From Phycisphaeraceae bacterium (GTDB taxonomy: Bacteria > Planctomycetota > Phycisphaerae > Phycisphaerales > UBA1924): a stretch of 64,000 bases of DNA. The stretch spans positions 25,544 through 89,543 of the forward strand of contig JAHBXK010000011.1 in assembly GCA_019636535.1 (NCBI GenBank), written 5' to 3'. The notes under the pieces are model-generated. The model was not told where the DNA came from, did not search any database, and worked only from the letters and a program-made list of their open reading frames with translations. Below are positions 8,351 through 17,954 of this stretch, in pieces (position 1 is the first letter of the stretch; the number at the start of each line of letters is the position of its first letter). The position numbers and the translations under genes were made by a program.

Positions 8351-9271
8351 TTACGACTCTCGCGCCAGTGTGAACAGCGCCTGGCGGGTCACGTCGTCCA
8401 AACGACGCTCGATGATCTCTCGCACACGCTCGGTGCGCTCCTGGCGCTCGCGGTCGTTTGAACCCTGTTCACCGGCGAACGTCTCCAGATCTGCACGGAC
8501 GTCGTGGGGGAGCGGGATGCGCTCGATGAGCGAATCGAGCCGGTCGGCGACGAGCGCCGTCTGGCGTGCGAGCGACTCGACGGACTCGTGGCTGAGTTCG
8601 GCGAGTTTCTCGCGGGTGACCTCCATGGTCAGTCGCATCACGTCGTCGGGGTGCTCCTTCTGCCAGCCCTCGCGTCGGGCCACGTCGTACGCCTGGACCT
8701 CGCGGGCGATGCGTGCCCGGAGCGCAGCGGAGATCGCGCCGGACTCGACGAGGTACTCGAGCAGCACTTTCTCGGGGAGCACCGGGCGCGACATCTCTCG
8801 CAGTTGCACGACGTCGCTGAGGTCCTTGATGCCCTGCGGATCGGCTAGGCGGTTGCGGAGTTCGATCGCGACCGATGAGAGCGACGCGACGCGCTCATCG
8901 ACGGCGCGACGCCGGCCCTCCAGGGCCGCGGCGAGCCTTGCGCGGCCGGTGTCGTCGGGCCAGCGTAGCCGCTCGACCGCGACCCACTCAGGGGGACGCT
9001 GGTGAATGACGAGCGCGCCGTCGGGCGTGCGATCGACGATCGGACGCACCTCCGCCTCGGGCGCGGGAGGAGGCGGGGGGGGCGGCGGAGGAGGGGGTGG
9101 GGGCGGCGGGACGTACTCGGGTGTGGGCTCGGGCGCATCGGGGATGGAGGGAACGAACTGGCCGAGTGCGCTGGGGAGAATCGGGAGCGCACACCACGCA
9201 AGCACGGCGGCGACGATCGCGGCGGGGAGGTTGAAGCGTGAGGCACGGGAGTGGCGTTGCGACCTGTGCAT
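8351..9271 (-). CDS. Exported protein of unknown function with a 15-residue polyproline tract
   Basis: I do not recognise the family. The 306-residue protein begins with a basic stretch and a hydrophobic segment (about 14-37, ending PSALGQ) that looks like a signal peptide or anchor. Residues 54-68 are 15 consecutive prolines, encoded by mixed CCN codons, followed by APEAEVRP. The remaining 200 residues are charged and mostly helical, with many Glu/Arg residues and probable coiled coil toward the C-terminus. The proline run would act as a rigid spacer between the membrane and the folded part and would need elongation factor P to be translated efficiently. The gene is divergent from the helicase gene, with 71 bases between starts. 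Confidence 0.75.
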   Translation of the reverse strand: MHRSQRHSRASRFNLPAAIVAAVLAWCALPILPSALGQFVPSIPDAPEPTPEYVPPPPPPPPPPPPPPPAPEAEVRPIVDRTPDGALVIHQRPPEWVAVERLRWPDDTGRARLAAALEGRRRAVDERVASLSSVAIELRNRLADPQGIKDLSDVVQLREMSRPVLPEKVLLEYLVESGAISAALRARIAREVQAYDVARREGWQKEHPDDVMRLTMEVTREKLAELSHESVESLARQTALVADRLDSLIERIPLPHDVRADLETFAGEQGSNDRERQERTERVREIIERRLDDVTRQALFTLARES

Positions 9272-9342
9272 GGCGGGAGTTTAGAACCGCCCGGCGGGAG
9301 CCCGCACTTTGCGCAGGCCGCGTCGTCGGGTACGCTTGGCCC

Positions 9343-12300
9343 GTGGCCCGAGCAGCGGAACAGCCCGAGCGTCCGGACGATGGGCTGAGCCCGGAACAGC
9401 AGCTTGCCGTGGAACACACGGAGGGTCCGCTGATCGTGCTGGCCGGTCCCGGCACGGGCAAGACGCGCGTGATCACGCATCGCGTGGCGCACATGATCCG
9501 CGAGCGCGGCATCGAGCCGGAGTCGATCGTCGCGGTGACGTTCACCGTGAAAGCCGCGGAGCAGATGCGTGATCGCCTCCGCGAACTGGTCGGTTCGAGC
9601 GCGGCGGACCGCGTGTGGGCCTCAACGTTCCATGCGATGGGGCTGCGGGTGCTGCAGCGGTTCGGTGACACGCTCAAATCGACGGCCGACGCCGAGACCC
9701 GGCGCGCTGCGCAGCGGATCGCCGCCGACTTCCGCGTCCGGCGCGGGGGGAGGGGGGGCGGCATGTCGGGCGGCATCGGGACGCTGATCGACTCCGCCCA
9801 ACAGAAGCGGATTCTGCGCAGGGTCATCCGCGATCTGGACGTGTTTCGCCCGTCGCGCGCGTACGGGCTTGAGTACGCCGTGGGGATCGCCGCCGATCAG
9901 ATCGCCGCGTGGAGCGAGATGGCCGTCAGCCCGGAGCGTGCGGCGGAGTTCGGCGAGCGGTGGCGGGAACATCTGGCCCAGGGCCGATCGTCGGCCGGGG
10001 CGGACCTCGACGAGGGCGGGCTCGCCGCGGAACGGGAGCGGCTGGCGGTCTACCTCGATGGCGTGCGTGCGTTCGCGGTGTACGAGGCAGCGCTGGGTGA
10101 ACTCGGGTTGCTCTCGTTCGCCGACCTGATCAACCTGCCAACGCGGCTGCTCAGCGATCCGGAGTCGCGTGCGGGTGCGATCGTCCGCGACGAGTGGCGC
10201 CACGTCGTCGTCGATGAGTTTCAGGACGCCAACCCGGCGCAGATCGAGATGCTGCGGGCGCTGGCACCCCCTTCGGCGATCCGGCCGCCCGACCTGTGCG
10301 TTGTTGGCGATGACGATCAGTCGATCTACGGCTTCCGCGGGGCCGATGACCGTGCTTTCACACGGATGAGCCACTTGTGGGGAGAGTCCATCGGTCGAAC
10401 GGTGCGGGTGCTGGAACTGGCGGACAACTACCGGTCGGCCGCTCCGATCGTGCAACTCTCATCCGCCGTCATCGCTCGGGCACACTCGCGGTTCAAGCCC
10501 GACAAGTCCGTGCGACCGGCCGGATCTGGCGATGGGGCTTTCGTTCCGACGCCCACGCTGGCCGTTGGGTTGTCGCACGATTCGTTCGATGCTCAGGCGG
10601 TCGCGGCGCTCGTTCGGCTGTACATGCACGAGTTCGCGACGAAACTTGAGCAGTCAGCGAGCGATCCCGAGCGGAGCATCGATCCGCCCACCTTCGCGGT
10701 GGTTGTGCGCAGCAACAACCACACCGACTCGATCGCCGCTGCGCTGCGGCAGGAGGGGATCACGGTCCGGACGGCACACGTCGGCGCCGCGACGGACGAC
10801 CCCGGCGTGCAGGACGTCATGGCGTGGTGGCGCGTGCTGACGAACCCAGGGGCCACGGTGCAGGCCCGCAGGCTGCTCGCGCGACCGCCGGTGCGGTTGG
10901 GCCCGGAGGTCATCGGTCGGCTGGAGCGCGCCTTCGAAGCCGCGACGGAGGCCGACGACCCCAGCGCGCACAACGGATATCTGGCCTTCATCGCGTCGTG
11001 TCCGGATGAACTGCTCGGCCCGAAGCCCGAGCACGCCCGCGCAGCGGTGGCGAGGCTCGTGGACGTGCAGGCACGGCTGGCCCCAGCGGTTGCCGCCGAG
11101 CCCGCGTGCGAGGTGGTGCGGCGCATCATCACCGCAACGGGTGTCTCCCATGCCGAACTCATGTCACCTCAGGACCGCGCTGCGCGGGTGCAGGCGCTTG
11201 TCGCGGTCCTGCGATTCGCGATGGACGTGCAGTCGCGTCTCGATGAGCCGGGCGACTTGCAGGCGCTGCTGGCGTACTACGACGATCTGAGCGACCAGGA
11301 TCAGGGCCTGGGCTCTTCCGGCGCGTGGGGAGACATCGAGGAGCGGCTCGACGGGCCACGCGTCACCGAGTCGGTGGGCGTCGATGGACTGAGCATCGGT
11401 GAACCGGGTGAGAGCAACGAGGATGGCGAACGACCGCTGACCGTGCACACGCCGGTCGTGACAATCCTGACCGCGCACAAGGCCAAGGGGCTCGAGTTTG
11501 ACGTGGTGTTCGTGCCCCGCCTGGGTCGGCTCAAGGGACAGTATTCGGCGACCGGCAAGAGCGATCACGATGACGACGACGGCAACGACCTGATGCCCGC
11601 GGGGCTCATGTCGTTCGTGCACCCCGGCGATCGTGCGGCGCGCTCCGCGGGCGAACGCATCGAAGATGAAGCCAGGAGATTGTTCTACGTTGCGTGCACG
11701 CGCGCCAAGCGGCGGCTTGTCCTTCTGAGCAAGCAGAACAAGGGCCGGGCGTCCGGGATGCACCTGTTCGAGGAGGTTCTGGAGCACGAACGACCGGCGG
11801 GGCTGATTGAGGCCATCGGATTTCAGGACGTGATGAGGCGTGCCGCCGAGGCCGATGTGCTGCACGCCACGTCGGTCTCGGAGAGCGATCTGGACGACTC
11901 GGGCGGCGACGACGAGCACGAGCGATTGGATCGCGCGCGACGGGATGTGCGGCTGTTCGCCGCTGAAGCGCTCGACCTGTGCGAGCACGCCGGGCGCGAC
12001 GGTACTCGCGCCTCGCCGGGGTCTTCAACCGCGGCGGACATCGCGAGCGCGATCGAGCGATTGACACTGGCCGCGCAGCGGATGCGCGCGTTGGGCGGGC
12101 TCGCGAGCGGCTACAGCGCAGGGAAGATCGAACCGACGCTGCTCAACGCCGATGATCGGTACATCTCGCGTCTGGCCCGTCGGCTGGCGAGCGCCCTCGG
12201 CCGTGTATCTGAGGACGACGGGACGGGCCATGTGGCAGAGCCGGATGGCACGGGCACGGTCGCCATGTTCACGCCGGGCCTGAAGCCGCCGCTGCGCTTG

Positions 12301-13206
12301 AGCTTCTCGCAGATCAACGAGTATGTTCGCTGCCCGCGGTGCTATTACCTCCGCCGGGTGCTGGGCCTGCCCGAGCAGGAGGGAGCGCCCGAGGTCGTTG
12401 GACGCGTGGTTCACAAGGCGATCGAACTCTTCACCCGGAAGGCGCGAGGGGAGGAGGCCGACCTGGCCCACTTGACCGAACTCGGTGTGGACCACAGCGC
12501 GCCGGCGGACCTGTCGATGCTGCGGGCCATCGGCCATGCCGTGTTTCGCAAGGCCTGGCCCACCAACGAGCCGGTCGACAAGGACCAACTGGAACAGGTT
12601 GACATTCTGCTTGCGAACTTCTTGTGCGAGTTCTGGAGGCCCGACGACCACACGGTCGAGATCGAACACAAGATCACGTTCGATTACACGCCGAGCAACA
12701 CGCCGCCCGCACGGAAGCGGAGCAAGAACGCCAAGTCGGTGCCCGCAGACGCCCGCGAAGCGCCGGCGGCGGGGCTGAGCGGCGATGGTGCCGTTGCCCA
12801 GAGTCACACCATCCAGGCAGTCATCGACCGAGTCGATCTGGTCACTCTCCCGGATGGGACACAGGCGGACCGCATGATCGACTACAAGACCGGGCGCGAT
12901 TGGAAGCAGTACACCGAGCCCAAGGACGAAGATCTGCAGATGGGAATCTATGCGTTGGCGCTCGCGGACGAGCGCGGGATCGACCCGGCCGACCTGCGCG
13001 GGACCGCCGAGTACTGGCTTGTTGCCGGGCGCACGCGCGGCGTGCTCGACCTTTCGCAACTTCGATTGGACAAGGTTCGTCACACGATCGACAAGGCGAT
13101 CGCGGGGATGCTGTCCGGCCACTTCCCGATCGGTAAGGACCACGCCGGCGGTCGGCACGGCCTGACGGACTGCAGGCTGTTCGAGCCCGAACCACGGGCC
13201 TCGTAA
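9343..13206 (+). CDS. UvrD/RecB-like superfamily 1 helicase with C-terminal PD-(D/E)XK nuclease domain
   Basis: A 1287-residue DNA helicase-nuclease for double-strand break processing or repair. All SF1A helicase motifs are visible: Walker A AGPGTGKTR (about 34-42), VDEFQDANPAQIEML (II), VGDDDQSIYGFRGAD (III), LADNYRS (IV), VTILTAHKAKGLEFDVVFVP (V) and RLFYVACTRAKRRL (VI). The last 300 residues hold LSFSQINEYVRCPRCYYLR, GRVVHKAIELF and the nuclease core VIDRVD...MIDYKTG, the RecB/Cas4-like PD-(D/E)XK fold. A GTG at 9343 is the likely start; a longer reading would overlap the divergent neighbour. The four-cysteine iron-sulfur cluster of AddB is not evident. No recB/recC/addB partner is adjacent. 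It could be AddA-like or a stand-alone UvrD-nuclease fusion. Confidence 0.9.
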   Translation: MARAAEQPERPDDGLSPEQQLAVEHTEGPLIVLAGPGTGKTRVITHRVAHMIRERGIEPESIVAVTFTVKAAEQMRDRLRELVGSSAADRVWASTFHAMGLRVLQRFGDTLKSTADAETRRAAQRIAADFRVRRGGRGGGMSGGIGTLIDSAQQKRILRRVIRDLDVFRPSRAYGLEYAVGIAADQIAAWSEMAVSPERAAEFGERWREHLAQGRSSAGADLDEGGLAAERERLAVYLDGVRAFAVYEAALGELGLLSFADLINLPTRLLSDPESRAGAIVRDEWRHVVVDEFQDANPAQIEMLRALAPPSAIRPPDLCVVGDDDQSIYGFRGADDRAFTRMSHLWGESIGRTVRVLELADNYRSAAPIVQLSSAVIARAHSRFKPDKSVRPAGSGDGAFVPTPTLAVGLSHDSFDAQAVAALVRLYMHEFATKLEQSASDPERSIDPPTFAVVVRSNNHTDSIAAALRQEGITVRTAHVGAATDDPGVQDVMAWWRVLTNPGATVQARRLLARPPVRLGPEVIGRLERAFEAATEADDPSAHNGYLAFIASCPDELLGPKPEHARAAVARLVDVQARLAPAVAAEPACEVVRRIITATGVSHAELMSPQDRAARVQALVAVLRFAMDVQSRLDEPGDLQALLAYYDDLSDQDQGLGSSGAWGDIEERLDGPRVTESVGVDGLSIGEPGESNEDGERPLTVHTPVVTILTAHKAKGLEFDVVFVPRLGRLKGQYSATGKSDHDDDDGNDLMPAGLMSFVHPGDRAARSAGERIEDEARRLFYVACTRAKRRLVLLSKQNKGRASGMHLFEEVLEHERPAGLIEAIGFQDVMRRAAEADVLHATSVSESDLDDSGGDDEHERLDRARRDVRLFAAEALDLCEHAGRDGTRASPGSSTAADIASAIERLTLAAQRMRALGGLASGYSAGKIEPTLLNADDRYISRLARRLASALGRVSEDDGTGHVAEPDGTGTVAMFTPGLKPPLRLSFSQINEYVRCPRCYYLRRVLGLPEQEGAPEVVGRVVHKAIELFTRKARGEEADLAHLTELGVDHSAPADLSMLRAIGHAVFRKAWPTNEPVDKDQLEQVDILLANFLCEFWRPDDHTVEIEHKITFDYTPSNTPPARKRSKNAKSVPADAREAPAAGLSGDGAVAQSHTIQAVIDRVDLVTLPDGTQADRMIDYKTGRDWKQYTEPKDEDLQMGIYALALADERGIDPADLRGTAEYWLVAGRTRGVLDLSQLRLDKVRHTIDKAIAGMLSGHFPIGKDHAGGRHGLTDCRLFEPEPRAS

Positions 13207-13283
13207 TTGCGCGCGATCCGCAACGACCGCGAATCAACGCACGGATCGGCCTCGCCGGGTTCTGTCGGCCCTGTTCGAGTCTC

Positions 13284-15482
13284 TTACTTTCCGATCGCTT
13301 CGCTCAGACCCGGCACGAACTGGTGTCCATGGGGAACCGTGATGCTCGAGCCCTCGAAGGCGTCGCCGATCGGTTCGACGCGGCCTCCCAGGTGCTGTGC
13401 GAGGAACGCCTCGGTGACGGCGTAGAAACTCATGCGATTCTCGGGTCGCGCAAAGCCGTGGCCCTCATCGGGGAAGAGCACGTACGTGACCGGCAGATCC
13501 TTCTTGCCCATCGCCGCGACGATCTGGTCGGACTCGGCCTGCTTGACGCGCGGGTCGTTGGCGCCCTGGCCGATCAAAAGTGGTCTGGCGATCCGATCGA
13601 CGAATGAGAGCGGCGATCGCGACTCGAGGAATGCGCGTCCGTCGGGCGTGCGATGGTCGCCGCCGATGCGGTTGACCATCAGGTCCATGACGGGCTTCCA
13701 GTACTCGGGCACGCTCTCGAGCAGCGTGACAAGGCTCGACGGGCCGACCACGCTCACGCCGCAGGCGAAGACCTCGGGTGTGAAGGTCATGCCGACCAGC
13801 GTGGCGTACCCGCCGTAACTGCCTCCGTAGATGGCGACCTTGGCAGGGTCGGCGATTCCGCGCTCCACCGCCCACATGACCGCGTCGAGCAGATCGTCGT
13901 GCATCTTGCCGCCCCACTCGCCGTTCGCGGCGTTGAGGAAGTTCTTTCCGAACCCCGTAGAGCCGCGGAAGTTGACGCTCATCACGGCGTATCCGCGGTT
14001 GGCGAGCCACTGGTGCTCGGGATCAAGGCCCCAGGAATCGCGAGCCCACGGACCGCCGTGCACGTTGAGGACCATCGGCAAAGCGCGATCGGGAACGCCG
14101 TTGCCGTCGGTGTCGCGGGCGCGTGGCAGGGTGTAATAGACCACCATGTCCAAGCCGTCCCGCGTCTTGATCACCGCGTGGTGCATCGGCGCGAGGGGAG
14201 CACGCTCGAGTTCGGGGCGATTGGCGAAGAGGAAGGCCATGCGCTGCGGACCCGTCGCGTCGCCGCCGGCACGCTTGCCCCGGTCGTAGAGGTAAGTCTT
14301 GACCGGCCCCTCGTCTTCGACGAAGGCGACGGTCCAGAGACGATCGTCCTGCGAGCGGCTGGTGATCAGCATGTCGCCGCCGACGTTGGTCTTGCGGAGA
14401 AACTGAAGATCCTCGACCAGGTCCATGCTGAGCAGGTTCCAGCGCGAACGCTCGTGCTCGATCTCGACCGCCTGCACCCGTCGCGTGCGCGGATCGATGA
14501 GCAATGCGCCGGCGTCGGCGTTGTCGACGCCCAGCAGCATGCGGCGAGCGCCGGTCTTCATGTCCACTTCGTATACCGCGGATGTGTCGCGCCCCTGGCT
14601 GCTGGTGATCGTCAGGATGTCGCCGGTCGCATCGAAGCCCGCGATGGACGTATTCGCCGTGTCTTCCATCGAGATGACCATGAACGGCTCAGCGCTCGGC
14701 TCCACGTCTCCGCTCTCTGAGAGCCTGTGGATGTGAATCGAGCCGTCCGGGTTCACACGCGCGGCCAATCGCACGCGGAAGTCCAGATCGAGCGTGAAGT
14801 CGACCCACCCTGCGTTCTGAAGAAGGAGTGTTCGTTCTCCGGTCGCGATGTTCACGCGGTGAAGATCGTGCAAAGCGGGCTCTCGGTCGTTGAGACCAAG
14901 CACCACTTCGTTCGGAAACTTGGGCGAGAGCATGACGATCTCGGCACGCACACCGTCCAGCGGCGTCAGGTCCTTCTTCTCACCGGTCCGAACATTCACG
15001 CTGTAGACGCGGAAGTTCTCGTCGCCGTTGGCGTCGTCGACGTAGAGGATGTGCTCGCTGTCATAGGCCCACGAGAAACCCGCCACGCCTCGGCGGGTGT
15101 TGGAAGTGAGCGGGCGGGCTGCTTCGACATCCGGCGGCGTGCAGACGTGAACGTTGAGGGCCCCGCCGTGCGGCGCGAGAAACGCGAGCAGTTTACCGTC
15201 GGGCGAGATCGATGCACGCGCTCGCTCGGGGTCGCCGAAGAGGACCGAGCGAGGGATGAGTGACACGTCGGTGTTGTCGGGCATCCCAGACTCGCCGGGC
15301 CTCGCCTGTTTCGCTGCCTCGGTCTGCGCAGCCGGTGCGGCACCCGCGCCGACGATCGGCTCGTCGGCGGCGGCGGTCTGAGCGGCAGCGCCCGAGAGCA
15401 CGATCGCGCTGAGCAGCGCTAAGGAGGGCAGACGGCTTGCTCGTGCGGATTGACGGACGAACGACGCGATCCGATTCAGCAT
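13284..15482 (-). CDS. Secreted S9-family prolyl oligopeptidase / dipeptidyl peptidase-like
   Basis: A serine peptidase of family S9 (732 residues). A signal peptide (about 1-42, with SLALLSAIVLSGAAAQTAAA) directs it out of the cytoplasm. The middle part is a WD40-like beta-propeller with repeats such as GKLLAFLAPHGGALNVHV and SYAYDSEHILYVDDANGDEN-like blades. The C-terminal alpha/beta hydrolase domain carries the nucleophile elbow GGSYGGYA (about 553-560), an Asp in GANDPRVKQAESD and the His in PDEGHGFARPEN. It hydrolyses short peptides. The ATG at 15482 is chosen because it places the signal peptide at the N-terminus. It stands alone on its strand, convergent with the helicase gene. Confidence 0.92.
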   Translation of the reverse strand: MLNRIASFVRQSARASRLPSLALLSAIVLSGAAAQTAAADEPIVGAGAAPAAQTEAAKQARPGESGMPDNTDVSLIPRSVLFGDPERARASISPDGKLLAFLAPHGGALNVHVCTPPDVEAARPLTSNTRRGVAGFSWAYDSEHILYVDDANGDENFRVYSVNVRTGEKKDLTPLDGVRAEIVMLSPKFPNEVVLGLNDREPALHDLHRVNIATGERTLLLQNAGWVDFTLDLDFRVRLAARVNPDGSIHIHRLSESGDVEPSAEPFMVISMEDTANTSIAGFDATGDILTITSSQGRDTSAVYEVDMKTGARRMLLGVDNADAGALLIDPRTRRVQAVEIEHERSRWNLLSMDLVEDLQFLRKTNVGGDMLITSRSQDDRLWTVAFVEDEGPVKTYLYDRGKRAGGDATGPQRMAFLFANRPELERAPLAPMHHAVIKTRDGLDMVVYYTLPRARDTDGNGVPDRALPMVLNVHGGPWARDSWGLDPEHQWLANRGYAVMSVNFRGSTGFGKNFLNAANGEWGGKMHDDLLDAVMWAVERGIADPAKVAIYGGSYGGYATLVGMTFTPEVFACGVSVVGPSSLVTLLESVPEYWKPVMDLMVNRIGGDHRTPDGRAFLESRSPLSFVDRIARPLLIGQGANDPRVKQAESDQIVAAMGKKDLPVTYVLFPDEGHGFARPENRMSFYAVTEAFLAQHLGGRVEPIGDAFEGSSITVPHGHQFVPGLSEAIGK

Positions 15483-15838
15483 GGTTGGGTGATCCGGGGT
15501 ATGTTTGAGACGGGCACCACCCGAGCGGGTGGGCCCGCATGGTATGGACGTGCGGCCGGTTGGTTGCCGAACGGCCGCGGCCGGGCGCGTCATGGCAACG
15601 GTCGCCAACGTGTGATAACATCTTGCCGTTCATCGAGTTGCGATGAAGTCGTGGTCGGTTTGTCTCAAAGCGGTTTGTCCTTGACTCGAACGCTTCGCCT
15701 CCGATCGCCGAATAGTCGGTAGAAACCCGGAGGCGGACGCGTGCTGCGGATCTGTCCGCGCTGACCAGTCCTATTTCGCGCCCGCGCTCCCGTCCCCCCC
15801 CCCCCCCATCAAACCCACGCCACACCACGAGCCGAACC
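15483..15838. other. Divergent intergenic region containing a C14 run
   Basis: This 356-base spacer separates two divergent genes and must hold both promoters. The only striking element is the run of 14 cytosines listed separately. I could not assign a reliable -35/-10 pair or an RNA gene. Confidence 0.5.
15794..15807. repeat. Homopolymer of 14 cytosines
   Basis: Fourteen consecutive C residues end 31 bases before the ATG of the following membrane coiled-coil gene. Runs of this length are prone to slippage in replication and to miscounting in sequencing. Its place between promoter and start codon would allow length changes to alter expression, but this is only a possibility. Confidence 0.9.
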
Positions 15839-17659
15839 ATGAACGACATTTCCAGAGTGCTTCGCGCTGCCGCCTGGAGGCTGGGGCTCAACGGGTTCTT
15901 CTTCGCGCTCTGCGCGGCGGTGTCGGCCGCGGTGCTTGGCGCGATCGTGCTTCGGTTGGTTCAGCGCGTCGTGGTCTTTGACATCGACTGGACTGTCGTG
16001 GCGACATTGACCGTCGTCGGCTGCGTCGTGTCCGCGCTCGTGTGCGCGATGATCTTCCGCCCGCGCGCCAAGCAGGTGGCGCTGCGGGTCGACGAAGGCG
16101 CCAACCTGCGCGAGGCGTTGTCAACCGCGCTGTGCATCGCCAACGAGCCCGACCCTTGGTCGCGAGCAACCGTCGAGTCCGCCGCCCGATCCGCGCGCGG
16201 CGTGCGCCTGTCGGCGGCGGTGCCCATCCGCGGGCCGCGCTTCTGGCCGGTGCCGCTGGCGCTCGCGTTGGCGTTTGCGGTCGTTTACCTCGCGGTGCCC
16301 AATCTCGATCTGTTCTCCCGATCGACCAAGATCGCACGCGAGCAGGAGCGCGAACTGGCCGTCCTGCAGGTCACGCAGCAGACGGTCGAGATCCGCCAAA
16401 AACTCGACCAACTCACGCAGCAACTCGGCCTCGAGCCCGACCCCGAGCCGCCCACACCGACCGGCCGGCCCGACGATCGCGACCCCGAGGCCATCCGCCG
16501 GAGCGCGATCAAGGAACTGACGCGGATGTCGGACCGCCTGCAGGAGATGAAGCGATCCGAGAACGCGATGAAACTGGAAGCGGCGAAGACCGCGCTCTCG
16601 CAACTCAAGCCGCCGGGAGAGCAGACGAGCGACCTGTCGAAGTCGCTCGCCGATGGCAACTTCCAGCAAGCCAAGCAAGAACTCGAGCAGATGCTCAACA
16701 AGCTCCAGGAAGGGAATCTCTCCGAGTCCGACAAGCAGGCGATCGGTGAGCAGTTGGCCAACCTGGCCGAACAGATCAAGAAGGCCGCGGAGAATCAGGA
16801 GTCGCTGAACAAGAAGCTCCAGGAGATGGGGATCGACCCGCAGGCCGCGAGTGACCCCCAGGCCCTGAAGGACGCGATCAGGAACGCCCAGAACCTGACC
16901 GACGCTCAGAAGCAGCAACTCGAGAGCATGCTGAACGCCGCGCAGAAGGCCTCCGAATCGCTGTCATCGGTCGCCGAGGCGATGAGCCAGATGGCCCAGG
17001 AGTGCCAGAACCCCGGCGAGAGCGGCGACGGCAAGCAATCCGAGAACGGCCAGGAACAGCAGGGCCAGGGCATGGAAGGCGCCGCCGAATCCGTGGGACA
17101 ACAACTCTCCGAACTCGAACAGATCGCGATGGAGATGCAACTGGCCGACGCCGCGCTCTCCGAGTGTCAGGCGGGCATGTCGGCGCTCGGCGAGAACGCG
17201 GGGCAGTGCAGCGGCATGGGTGAAGGCATGGCCTACGGCCAGGGCGACGGCGACGGAACGGGCATGTATGGCGAGGGCGACATCGTCTCGCAAGGCGGCG
17301 GTCAGGGCGGGCCCGGTCAGGGCCGCGGCGGACAGATGGGCGAATCGCAGGCCGGCTTCGAGACGGCCAAGCGGATCGACAACAAGAACCAGAACAACAA
17401 GGGTCCGATCGTCGCATCGCGACTGGTCGAGGGCGAGGCGATCCTCAACGAATCAACGGCCGAGTTCGCCGCGGCCGTGGCCGTGGCCGAGGGCGAGGTG
17501 GCCGAAGAGATCTCCTCGAACGTGATCCCGCGCGACCGCCACGAAGCCGTGAAGCGCTACTTCGGCCAGTTGCGGAGCGACGCCGAGAAGAAATCGTCGA
17601 GCGCTGGGAAGCCGGCCGAGCCCGCCAAACCAACCGAGGCGGCCAAGGACGCGAAGTGA
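15839..17659 (+). CDS. Membrane-anchored coiled-coil protein with Gly/Gln-rich region
   Basis: A 606-residue protein of uncertain family, broadly like DUF4175-type proteins. Two N-terminal transmembrane segments (about 18-41 and 49-70) and a third near 140-158 are followed by a long charged coiled coil (about 165-380) full of Gln, Glu and Lys. A Gly/Gln-rich low-complexity stretch follows (about 385-530, including GQGGPGQGRGGQMGES). The C-terminal 80 residues contain a conserved-looking SNVIPRDRHEAVKRYFGQL, a pattern I associate with planctomycetal proteins encoded near MoxR/von Willebrand-factor gene clusters. No MoxR or VWA gene is present here. A scaffolding or envelope-organising role is a guess. 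Confidence 0.72.
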   Translation: MNDISRVLRAAAWRLGLNGFFFALCAAVSAAVLGAIVLRLVQRVVVFDIDWTVVATLTVVGCVVSALVCAMIFRPRAKQVALRVDEGANLREALSTALCIANEPDPWSRATVESAARSARGVRLSAAVPIRGPRFWPVPLALALAFAVVYLAVPNLDLFSRSTKIAREQERELAVLQVTQQTVEIRQKLDQLTQQLGLEPDPEPPTPTGRPDDRDPEAIRRSAIKELTRMSDRLQEMKRSENAMKLEAAKTALSQLKPPGEQTSDLSKSLADGNFQQAKQELEQMLNKLQEGNLSESDKQAIGEQLANLAEQIKKAAENQESLNKKLQEMGIDPQAASDPQALKDAIRNAQNLTDAQKQQLESMLNAAQKASESLSSVAEAMSQMAQECQNPGESGDGKQSENGQEQQGQGMEGAAESVGQQLSELEQIAMEMQLADAALSECQAGMSALGENAGQCSGMGEGMAYGQGDGDGTGMYGEGDIVSQGGGQGGPGQGRGGQMGESQAGFETAKRIDNKNQNNKGPIVASRLVEGEAILNESTAEFAAAVAVAEGEVAEEISSNVIPRDRHEAVKRYFGQLRSDAEKKSSSAGKPAEPAKPTEAAKDAK

Positions 17660-17681
17660 TCCGTCATCGTACCGGAGGCGA

Positions 17682-17924
17682 TCACGAAGATGCCGATGCG
17701 AGACCTGCTCGCGAAGGTCGGATCCACGCATAGTAAACGAGTGCGGCCAGCACGACAGGCCAGCCCGCCATGGCGAACCAGTTCATCTGCTCGGTAAAGG
17801 TGAACCACCCCAGGTCCCAGGGCAGCAGGTGGCGACCCCAGACTCCAAGCCACCAGTGACCGACAGTTTCGTGCGCGGCAACACCCGAAAGGAACTTCGC
17901 CGCTTCTTTCGCGCGTCCAGCCAT
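17682..17924 (-). CDS. Small membrane protein of unknown function
   Basis: Eighty residues with one clear transmembrane segment near the C-terminus (about 50-67, MAGWPVVLAALVYYAWIR) preceded by a Trp-rich stretch (HWWLGVWGRHLLPWDLGWF). It lies about 30 bases downstream of the DUF2231 gene on the same strand and probably shares its transcript. The second of two close ATGs (17924) is preferred because GGAG sits 7 bases before it; the first (17930) leaves only 1 base. No family is recognised. Its length, Trp content and operon position make a real gene likely but not certain. Confidence 0.6.
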   Translation of the reverse strand: MAGRAKEAAKFLSGVAAHETVGHWWLGVWGRHLLPWDLGWFTFTEQMNWFAMAGWPVVLAALVYYAWIRPSRAGLASASS

Positions 17925-17954
17925 GGTCATGCTCCAGAATGAGCCACCAACGGG

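Noticed and set aside
9238..9342. Upstream start for the helicase gene
   Set aside because: It would overlap the divergent exported protein gene, and the extra residues are not conserved. The GTG at 9343 directly precedes homology.
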